The position numbers were made by a program, and so were the translations under genes. Source: Patella vulgata (Eukaryota > Mollusca > Gastropoda > Patellidae). Taken from it: 64,000 nt of DNA. Shown here piece after piece: positions 56,220-64,000 of the stretch (positions are counted from its first letter, which is position 1; each line of letters begins with the position of its first letter). The DNA lies in the NCBI RefSeq assembly GCF_932274485.2, contig NC_065883.2, forward strand, positions 69,049,210 through 69,113,209. Direction: 5' to 3'. The notes under the pieces were generated by a model. That model ran no database searches. It was not told the origin of the DNA and saw only the letters and a list, made by a program, of their open reading frames with translations.

Positions 56220-56942
56220 GGTGTTTACCATCCTGTCTTGATCATGCCAAATCTGAACAAAATCTCATAAGAATTAGTCTGAAAGGTGTTTACAGACAAA
56301 ATATTCACGAAAAGTGGGCATGACAACGCCCCTATGGGTCGGGCATGCATTTACATCAGTAGGTGTCATTTTCTCTTTGAAAATAATGCTCATGCCAAAT
56401 TTGAAGAAAATACATTAACAATCGCGGCCTGTAGAGTGTTTACAGACAAAATATTAATATAGGTACCATCCTGTTATTCAAATGATTGATCATGCCGAAT
56501 TTGAACAAAATCTGTTAATAATTGCAACCTGTAGAATATTTACAGACAAAATAATAACAAAAAAGCGGGATTGGTACAACCCCGCGGGGTAGGGTATGCA
56601 CCAAGTGCCGTCCTAGGATATAAGGAATAAGTATGCCAAGTTCCAAGATGACCCATTCAAAACTGCCGCCGGTAGATGAGACACTAAAATAGGTGCTGTC
56701 CTCAGTTTAGAGGCAATAAGTGTGCCAAGTTTCAAGACGATCGTTTAAGAATTGCGGCCACAAAATATTAACAAAAATTGGGCGTGTCACTGCCCCTGTG
56801 GGTTGGGCATGGACCAATATAAATAGTTACAATCCTGTTGTTGAAATGATTGTTCTTGCCGAATTTGAACCAAATCTGTTAATAATTGTGACCTGTAGAG
56901 AATTTACAGACACAAATATTAACAAAGATATAGGCGTGACAC
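56220..56942. repeat. Degenerate tandem repeat into which the LTR element inserted (left part)
   Basis: Units of about 105-150 bp contain 'CATGCCAAATTTGAACAAAA', 'CTGTAGAGTGTTTACAGACA' and 'GGGCGTGACA'. The array resumes at 61670-61880 on the other side of the LTR element with the same words. Confidence 0.65.
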
Positions 56943-57150
56943 TGTAATATGATGTACAAGCTTTCCTTGTACTCTTTATTATGTATTAGTATTAACATGT
57001 AAAATGGGAGATAACCCCTCCTGGCTTATAGCAGAATAGAGTTATCTCCATTTAGGAAGTTCGTTGATTAAAGATGGCTGAACCATAAATAGTGTATTTT
57101 ATATCTCAGTGTTACCAATCCGTCCACATCGTCCGTACAATCATGAAACA
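56943..57150 (+). repeat. 5' LTR
   Basis: It is 208 bp. It duplicates 61457-61664 without a difference that could be found by eye. Confidence 0.93.
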
Positions 57151-57305
57151 TGGTGTCAGAATGGATCAAAACTAAAAAGAAATCCTCACTCCTCATTATA
57201 AAATACGAATTTCCGACAGATGGGGCGGAATTAAGATACAGGAACATTTTTTGTCAAACTCACTAATTTCGGCGCCATAACTGATTTACACACACTAGCA
57301 AAACA

Positions 57306-60300
57306 ATGTCCTCTACACCGCATCCTAACGTAGACTGGAGTTCAAAGAACCTTCCCGAAGCATGGAAAAAGTTCAAGCAACACGTCCGTTTGATGTTTAT
57401 GGGACCATTAAAGAAAGCAACACAGGCTGAGCAGTGTGCGTACCTTTTAATTTGGGCCGGTGAGAAAGGCAGAGATATCTATAACACATTCACAGTTACA
57501 GAACAAGAAGCAGCAAGTTTAAATTCAGTTCTAGATAAATTTGACTCGTATGTGACCCCAAAGTCAAGTTCGTTATTCGCCCGATATCAATTTCAGACAA
57601 GAATACAACATGAAGGGGAAACAATAGAACAATTTACAACAGACCTGCAGCTCTTGGTTCAAGACTGTGCCTATGATAAGCCCCAAGAAATGGTCAGAGA
57701 CAGAATTGTCTGTGGAATCCTGCACTCGAAAGTCAGGGAAAAACTTCTCGATATTGGAGATACGTTGGACATGACAAAGGCTATAGACGTATGTCGTTCA
57801 CATGAAATAACACAATCTCACCTTAAATCAATGTCAAGCTCCAAAGCACAGCCACAGCAATCTCTAGAAACAGTAGACGCTATTTCAAAGTTCCGACATA
57901 AGCACACTGACAGATCGCAACACAGTGATGCTAACCGAAACCGAAGACAAGGCCAAAGGCAACGATCACATCAGAGTTCCAGACAACCTGATGAACGCTG
58001 TTCATTCTGTGGTCAACAGCACGGAAAACATCAAAGATGTCCAGCAAAAGGATCACAGTGTTCGAAATGCAGAAAATGGCATCATTTTGCAATTGTTTGC
58101 CGTTCTGGTTCTTTCAATTACAGAGATCACAGAAAGATACACACAATAGATCAGGATGATGACAGCTACTCGGATACTGATGTCAGCGAGTTATATATTG
58201 ACTCTATAGAGGGCAAAGGGACACCAAAAGACCAAGCTTTTGTAAAATTGGAAATAGGTCAAGGGCAAACAACAACTTTCAAAATTGATACAGGATCTCA
58301 AGTCAATGTCCTACCATTCGACCATTTCCAGAAAATTCCAAACCCCCCTCTATTGAAGAACACAGAAGAGCGACTCACCGGATACTCAGGACAACAATTA
58401 AAAGTCCACGGATTCATAGATTTACAGTGTAGCTATAAAACCAAATCAGCCACTGATAAATTTTACATCATAAATACCACAGGTCCTCCCATACTAGGCT
58501 TGCCTCTCTTAACCAAAATGAAGTTGGTAAAATTCATATTTTCTCTCGAAGAAGCAACGATTCCACTCTCACGTGAATCCGTTTTGAATGAATACAAAAA
58601 TATATTTAAAGGAATTGGCGAATTTGATGGCGAAGTCACAATTCAAATCGAAGATAATGCCGTCCCAGCAGTACATGCTCCGAGACGAGTTCCACATTCC
58701 ATACAGGATCGCCTCAAGAATGAACTTGATAATATGGAGAAGAATAACATCATTAAAAAGGTTACAGAACCTACAGATTGGGTAAATTCGTTAGTCGTGG
58801 TAGAAAAACCACACAGCAAAAAACTCAGAATATGCCTGGATCCTCTGGACCTAAACAGAGCGATTAAAAGACCTCATTACCATCTTAAAACTATTGATGA
58901 TGCTTTTGCCTTACTTAATGGAGCCAAGTTTTTCAGCAAATTAGATGCTAGATCTGGTTATTGGAACATCAAGCTAACGGAATCTTCTTCATACCTAACA
59001 ACTTTCAATTCAATATACGGCAGATACAGATTCCTGCGCATGCCTTTCGGGATCATCTCAGCTCAAGATGTTTTTCAACGTAAGATTGACGAAATCTATG
59101 GCGATATTCCCGGATGCATAGCGATCGTAGATGATATATTAATATTCGGCAGAACACGTGAAGAACACGACGCTAACTTGCTCGCAGTTCTTAATAGAAG
59201 TTGCCAGAAAAATGTTAAATTGAATCCAGACAAATTAGTTATAGGGACCACAGAAGTTAGCTACTTCGGTCACCTTATTACAGCTGATGGAATCAAAATA
59301 GATCCAGAGAAAGTAAAGGCAATCGACGAAATGAAGGCTCCATCAGACAAGAAAGAACTGGAAACAATATTAGGAATGATCAACTACCTAGCCAGATTCT
59401 CGCCTTCACTTTCTGAAATTACAACTCCATTAAGGGAACTAACGAAGAAGACGATAGCATTCCACTGGGATCAGAGACATGACAGCGCTTTAAACCATGT
59501 CAAGAAACTAATCACCAGTGAACCAGTGCTGGCGTACTTCAATCCATCAAAACATATCACGCTACAAGTTGACGCATCAAAACACGGACTTGGAGCAATA
59601 CTTATGCAGGAGCAGAAACCAATAGCATACGCTTCAAAATCATTAACAACATCAGAGCAGAATTATGCTCAAATTGAAAAAGAGCTGTATGCAGTGCTAT
59701 TTGGTTGCAAAAAATTTCATCAAATGGTATACGGACATCAGATCACAGTTGAATCTGATCATAAACCTCTCCAAACCATAATGAAGAAACCATTAGCGAC
59801 AGCACCAACACGTTTACAACGGATGCTCCTACAACTACAGAAATACGACATTAACGTTATCTTTGTACCCGGAAAGGACATTCCTGTAGCAGATACACTT
59901 AGTCGTAATTTCATCACAATACCACCAGATAACATGTCTCAAGAAATGGATTTACTAGTCCACAGCGTAATGGCCAACCTACCAGTTAGTGATCAGAAAA
60001 TGTCAAAACTACGGAAAGAGATAACAACAGATCAACAAATGAACAAGTTGAAAACAACTATTCTAGATGGATGGCCACAACACCGCAAGAAATGCCCATC
60101 AGAGGTACAAGAATATTGGAATTACAGAGACCAACTCACAGTCATGGAGAATCTTATATTCAAGGGACACAAAATAATAATTCCCAAGAGCCTACGATCC
60201 GAAATGTTGACAAAGATACACTCTAGTCACTTTGGTATAGAAAAGTGTCAGCAGCGTGCCAGAGACATCTTATTTTGGCCCGGCATGAACCGAGACATTG

Positions 60301-61238
60301 AGAAGATTGTCACCAACTGTACAATATGTGGCGAGAAACAGTCTTCCAACACGAAGGAACCACTAAAACCACATCAGATACCAACACGACCTTGGCAGAA
60401 AGTATGCACGGACTTATTCACCATTAACAACAAGAACTACATCGTACTCACTGATTATTACAGCCGATACTTCGAGATCGACAAACTTCATTCTCTCTCA
60501 TCAGCAGCAGTTATCAGTAAACTATCAGCAAACTTTGCTCGCTTCGGCATTCCAGACATAGTTATCAGTGATAATGGTCCGCAATTCTCCTCCAGTGAAT
60601 TTTACAATTTCGCCAAGACTTGGGATTTCAAACACATCACGTCTAGTCCAAAGTACCCACAATCAAATGGTCTGGCTGAGAAAAGTGTACAGACAGCAAA
60701 GAACATTTTAAACAAAACGAAGAAAGATGGTGGAAACACATATATCAGTCTTCTGGAATATAGAGTGACTCCAATAGACAATTTAGCTTCCCCAGCACAA
60801 TTACTAATGGGTCGCCGTCTACGTTCCATCCTCCCAGTAACAGAAACACAACTCCAACCTGAAATACAAGATCCTGCCAATGTATGTGCCACACGAGAAA
60901 ACAGACAAACCCAACAGAAACGCTTTTATGACCGAACAGCTAAGCCGCTTCCAGACCTTCAACATAACGACAAGGTGTACGTCCAGAAAAGCGACAACAA
61001 CAAATCTTGGACACCTGGCATAATTTCCAGTGTTTTGCCACACAGATCTTACCTCGTCAGAACATCAGATGACCAAACGTATCGGAGAAACAGACGACAC
61101 ATAAAACAGAGATCCTCTGAAAATGGTCCAGAACACTCCATACAACTCAACAACCAAAAACCAGAAGCCAATAGCAGCATACCATCCAGAAAGAAATCTA
61201 GTCGCACTATAACCAAACCAAAGAAATTAGACATTTAA
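57306..61238 (+). CDS. Gag-Pol polyprotein of the Ty3/gypsy element
   Basis: A single frame of 1310 residues. Rough order: Gag capsid-like part (1-220), two CCHC knuckles (about 231-265), aspartic protease (about 325, DTGSQVNVLP), reverse transcriptase (about 450-640, IVDDILIF) and RNase H (about 755-860, DASKHGLGA). The integrase follows, with a zinc-binding domain (about 975-1015) and a catalytic core (about 1030-1150, SDNGPQFSSSEF). Gag and Pol share one frame, as in some gypsy lineages. The frame shows no break. Confidence 0.93.
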   Translation: MSSTPHPNVDWSSKNLPEAWKKFKQHVRLMFMGPLKKATQAEQCAYLLIWAGEKGRDIYNTFTVTEQEAASLNSVLDKFDSYVTPKSSSLFARYQFQTRIQHEGETIEQFTTDLQLLVQDCAYDKPQEMVRDRIVCGILHSKVREKLLDIGDTLDMTKAIDVCRSHEITQSHLKSMSSSKAQPQQSLETVDAISKFRHKHTDRSQHSDANRNRRQGQRQRSHQSSRQPDERCSFCGQQHGKHQRCPAKGSQCSKCRKWHHFAIVCRSGSFNYRDHRKIHTIDQDDDSYSDTDVSELYIDSIEGKGTPKDQAFVKLEIGQGQTTTFKIDTGSQVNVLPFDHFQKIPNPPLLKNTEERLTGYSGQQLKVHGFIDLQCSYKTKSATDKFYIINTTGPPILGLPLLTKMKLVKFIFSLEEATIPLSRESVLNEYKNIFKGIGEFDGEVTIQIEDNAVPAVHAPRRVPHSIQDRLKNELDNMEKNNIIKKVTEPTDWVNSLVVVEKPHSKKLRICLDPLDLNRAIKRPHYHLKTIDDAFALLNGAKFFSKLDARSGYWNIKLTESSSYLTTFNSIYGRYRFLRMPFGIISAQDVFQRKIDEIYGDIPGCIAIVDDILIFGRTREEHDANLLAVLNRSCQKNVKLNPDKLVIGTTEVSYFGHLITADGIKIDPEKVKAIDEMKAPSDKKELETILGMINYLARFSPSLSEITTPLRELTKKTIAFHWDQRHDSALNHVKKLITSEPVLAYFNPSKHITLQVDASKHGLGAILMQEQKPIAYASKSLTTSEQNYAQIEKELYAVLFGCKKFHQMVYGHQITVESDHKPLQTIMKKPLATAPTRLQRMLLQLQKYDINVIFVPGKDIPVADTLSRNFITIPPDNMSQEMDLLVHSVMANLPVSDQKMSKLRKEITTDQQMNKLKTTILDGWPQHRKKCPSEVQEYWNYRDQLTVMENLIFKGHKIIIPKSLRSEMLTKIHSSHFGIEKCQQRARDILFWPGMNRDIEKIVTNCTICGEKQSSNTKEPLKPHQIPTRPWQKVCTDLFTINNKNYIVLTDYYSRYFEIDKLHSLSSAAVISKLSANFARFGIPDIVISDNGPQFSSSEFYNFAKTWDFKHITSSPKYPQSNGLAEKSVQTAKNILNKTKKDGGNTYISLLEYRVTPIDNLASPAQLLMGRRLRSILPVTETQLQPEIQDPANVCATRENRQTQQKRFYDRTAKPLPDLQHNDKVYVQKSDNNKSWTPGIISSVLPHRSYLVRTSDDQTYRRNRRHIKQRSSENGPEHSIQLNNQKPEANSSIPSRKKSSRTITKPKKLDI

Positions 61239-61456
61239 CATGTGCCAAAAACTGTGTTATAAAATGTGATCACTAAAATGTGATAACAAAATAACAAGTA
61301 GTATTTTAGAGTATTTCATATAATTTTATTCAAGTTTCAATTTTCATTATCAAATTTATTACATGCAAAAGTTAAAAATTAAGCTTTGAACTATATGCGT
61401 AATCAATGAAGTATTTACTAATGCTTAAAATTATTTTTATTCCAAAACAAAAGGGA

Positions 61457-61664
61457 TGTAATATGATGTACAAGCTTTCCTTGTACTCTTTATTATGTAT
61501 TAGTATTAACATGTAAAATGGGAGATAACCCCTCCTGGCTTATAGCAGAATAGAGTTATCTCCATTTAGGAAGTTCGTTGATTAAAGATGGCTGAACCAT
61601 AAATAGTGTATTTTATATCTCAGTGTTACCAATCCGTCCACATCGTCCGTACAATCATGAAACA
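61457..61664 (+). repeat. 3' LTR
   Basis: It is 208 bp, preceded by a purine-rich tract and followed by the GACAC target duplication. Confidence 0.93.
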
Positions 61665-61669
61665 GACAC

Positions 61670-61880
61670 CGCCTCTGGTGGTCGGGCTCGGGCATGCACC
61701 AAAATCAACAGGTGCCGTAATTAGGTATAAGGAATAAGTATGCCAAGTTCCAAGATGATCCATTTAGAATTGCGGTCTGCAGGCGATACACTCAACAATA
61801 GGGATCATCCTTAGGGTAAAAGGAATAAGTGCGCAAAGTTTCAAGACGATCCGTTAGAATTGTGGCCTGTAGGCGATGCA
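61670..61880. repeat. Degenerate tandem repeat, right part of the LTR target
   Basis: It continues the array of 56220-56942 ('GGGCATGCACCAAAATCAAC', 'GGAATAAGTATGCCAAGTTC', 'GCGGTCTGCAGGCGAT'). Confidence 0.6.
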
Positions 61881-61884
61881 CAGA

Positions 61885-62150
61885 CTCATAGAGAGAGAGA
61901 GAGATAGGGGGGTTTAACGTCCACTCGACACAAACTAGATCATTTCGGGACTAACATATGGTTCAGGGAAAACCCACGAGGTTAGACATACGACCCTACT
62001 TTGTCATGTACAAGCTTGGGCTGGAAACCACACCACTTGACTCAATGACAGACACACAGACAAGGGCGGCTTCATAATATGTTCACATGATGAAATGAAA
62101 TGGGGTTTAACGTCCTACTGTTCTGCCCTGACTGAGCTAATGAAGACGGT
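61885..62150 (-). repeat. Truncated SINE A followed by SINE B 3' end
   Basis: 61885-62056 is a family A copy with an internal deletion ('ATGGTTCAGGGAAAACCCAC'). 62092-62148 is the last 57 bp or so of family B, flanked by GTTCACATGATGA and GTTCACATTATGA, a near-perfect target duplication. Confidence 0.7.
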
Positions 62151-62555
62151 TCACATTATGAATGTGGACGTATACAAATGGATACGAATACAACTCAAAC
62201 TGCACTGTGAGTGTGAATCTACTTCCACTTGATCAACCATTATTTCCCGTAAATCCTTCGGCTTTTCATGTATATTCATCATACTATTCTAGTATCGCAA
62301 GAGTTATCGCTCTTCAAAGTGAAGGTAAGAACAGTCATATCTCATGACCAAACATTCGTATTTATTCAGCAATAATCCCGGTAAGCAATCATTTATTATT
62401 CTAGCGATCGCATGGATAGTAAGATCCTGTAGATTTCGTAATCTTTCGATATTTGTCGATTTTTGTTTTTACTTTAAGCCAGTGTGGACGTTAGCTCCAT
62501 ACTTTTGAGTTTTCACTCATCTTTAACTGGTTGAACGTCGTTCAATTCTGTTAAA

Positions 62556-62780
62556 ATGGCTACCGATATGGACGATGTCCTATCTATTACCGACCCAGAA
62601 GCTGATTCTGAGTCGTTTAGTTTTGTACCACCTGCAGAGGTATCGAAGACTATACCTTATAAATCTTATAAAGCCAGGGGTAGAAAACCAGGTAAAATAA
62701 AATCTGTGGTTCAGGTTGTCAATACTGCTACTGAACCGATATGTACGATGGTACAGTCGCACTCAGACACGACGTCACAG
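62556..62780 (+). CDS. Possible first coding exon of an unknown gene
   Basis: An ATG in good context (TTAAAATGGC) opens 75 codons: MATDMDDVLSITDPEADSES, a 'RGRKPGKIKS' basic stretch, then TEPICTMVQSHSDTTSQ. It ends exactly at CAG before GTGAGA, a strong donor with phase 0. The acidic start followed by an AT-hook-like RGRKPGK suggests a DNA-associated protein, but no family is recognised. A Gag-like piece of an unrecognised element is an alternative. No further exon is visible before the window ends. Confidence 0.35.
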
Positions 62781-63360
62781 GTGAGACCTGTTTACACGAC
62801 TAAACTTATTGTCGTATTGTCTCCCTTTAGTCGTATTATCTCCCTTTAATTATGTATTACAAAAAGAAGTAAAATAAATGATCAAACCGGATGTAGATGC
62901 TGGGAAGATGAAAAGCACATGGAGCGTTGGTTTTTCTGTTAACTATTATTAATCATGAAGTGTCGGAGCTCTATCAGCTGTAATCGTTGTGACGAGTATA
63001 AATGATGAACTGACGTACTCCCAAAAGGGAACACCAACATTATATACAACATGGTGGACATGCCTTTCGACGACCCGATGATTTGTTGATTTGTTTCGAA
63101 CAGATGATTTTCAATGACCCTGAAGGACATTGATTTTGTTCCGACAGATGCTTTTCGTCAACATCAATAACATTAATTTTGTTGTGTGTTTGATCCGGTG
63201 ATTTTCGTCAACTTCCAGAACATTATTTCATTAATTTTATTTGAACCGATGCAGTTTTGTTTTTTTTCTACAACATGGAGTTACAAGAAGAACATTAATT
63301 TTGTTGGACGTGATACAGTTACTACAAGATGCAGTTTCAAGAAGAACATTAGAAATTTCA
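62781..63360. other. Unassigned interval with weak internal repeats
   Basis: Words such as 'TTTTCGTCAAC' and 'AACATTAATTTTGTTG' recur between 63100 and 63310. No gene could be supported. Confidence 0.3.
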
Positions 63361-63800
63361 CTGTATTTTGTGAAGATTTGTAAAGTTAAAATAATATAGA
63401 CCTGCTAGGCCTCATCATATAGCCCTGTCTATTTCTAAAAACAGTAATAAGCTGTCAAAAAAAGTCACAATATGCTGGCAGAATACTCTGAGCATTTTAT
63501 GAAGATTTCTAAAATTAAAATTATACTTGGCCTTGTAATATAGGCCTACATATTTCTAAAAAAAAAGGGTGATCAGCTGTCAAAAAAAGTCATGTTAAGC
63601 AGGCAGAATATTTCACTGTATTTTGTGAAGATTTGTAAAGTTAAAATAATATAGACCTACTAGGCCTCATTTTTATATAGGGCTACCTACTTCTAAAACA
63701 GTGATCAGCTGTCAAAAAAAATCCAAATATGCAGACAGAATTCTCTGAACATGGTATGAAGATTTGTAAAATTAAAATAATACCAGCTCTCAAAAAGTCA
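63360..63800. repeat. Tandem repeat of about 128 bp with alternating unit types
   Basis: 'TGAAGATTTGTAAAGTTAAA' or a close variant starts at 63371, 63500, 63625 and 63757. Units one and three share 'TTCACTGTATTTTG', and two and four share 'CTCTGA.CAT..TATGAAG'. The true repeat is therefore a dimer of about 254 bp. Confidence 0.7.
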
Positions 63801-64000
63801 TGTGTTAAATTAATTGACATTTTAAGGGAGGGAGGCGTTTTGCTCATTATCAAGGAGATTTTGATTCAGATGTTTGTTGAGAAAATTGCCTGTTTTCCCC
63901 TTTTGTCAGTGGTGCGGCTAGGAATTTCATTTCACATTTTTACATTTCAGGTAGCATTGCATATACTGTATAATGGAAGCATTAAGGAGTGCATTAAATA

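Larger units (their letters stand above)
56943..61664 (+). mobile_element. Ty3/gypsy LTR retrotransposon that looks whole
   Basis: It is 4.7 kb, with 208-bp LTRs at 56943-57150 and 61457-61664 that are identical by eye, each starting TGTAATATG and ending GAAACA. GACAC flanks both sides (56938-56942 and 61665-61669). A primer-binding-like stretch follows the 5' LTR (57151-57167, TGGTGTCAGA) and a purine-rich tract precedes the 3' LTR (61443-61456). One long frame encodes Gag and Pol together; no envelope gene is seen. The domain order protease, RT, RNase H, integrase is that of Ty3/gypsy. Identical LTRs mean a very recent insertion. Confidence 0.93.

Noticed and set aside
60602-61234. Antisense open frames within the LTR element
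   Set aside because: They are shadows of the Gag-Pol frame with no support of their own.

Overview
This is AT-rich animal nuclear DNA, most likely from a marine mollusc, perhaps a gastropod. The clues are long introns with GT/AG borders, dense tRNA-derived SINEs, helentron/pearl-like repeats with (ACGG)n tracts, MITEs, Tc1 elements, L2- and I-type LINEs and a Ty3/gypsy LTR element. The species is inferred from repeat style only. No rRNA, tRNA gene or CRISPR array was recognised.

Layout. (1) 1-8.1 kb: three minus-strand exons of a tRNA 2'-phosphotransferase gene (TRPT1) among SINEs and a hAT-like element with an 8-bp target duplication. (2) About 8.1-47.5 kb: a giant imperfect inverted duplication with arms of about 19 kb around a spacer of about 650 bp. 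Each arm carries one nine-exon phytanoyl-CoA dioxygenase (PhyH) family gene, and the two copies are transcribed divergently from the centre. The left copy (minus strand) can be spliced into an uninterrupted 395-residue protein with the Fe(II)/2-oxoglutarate ligands H189, D191, H284 and R295. The right copy (plus strand) keeps all exons and nearly every splice site. It has a frameshift in exon 1, a duplicated exon 2, nonsense codons in exons 2b and 3 and a net +2 in exon 6, so it reads as a young pseudogene. Repeats shared by the arms are older than the duplication, and repeats found in one arm are younger. Several private insertions have a clean empty site in the other arm.

(3) 47.5-53.9 kb: a repeat graveyard. 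It holds an internally deleted I-clade LINE split by a Tc1 transposon with one frameshift in its transposase, further LINE fragments, and a broken Ty3/gypsy fossil itself split by a LINE fragment. (4) 53.9-56.9 kb: unannotated AT-rich DNA and degenerate tandem repeats. (5) 56.94-61.66 kb: a Ty3/gypsy element that looks whole, with LTRs identical by eye and a 5-bp target duplication. (6) 61.7-64 kb: SINE pieces, one possible first coding exon of an unknown gene, and a tandem repeat of about 128 bp.

Two links stand out. The I-type LINE fragments and SINE family B end in nearly the same 3' sequence (TTAAAC, two bases, then CATTTCATTTC), which suggests that the LINE moves the SINE. In both PhyH copies the start codon lies inside a perfect palindrome, CATGTGACTGTCACATG, which looks like an E-box/M-box.
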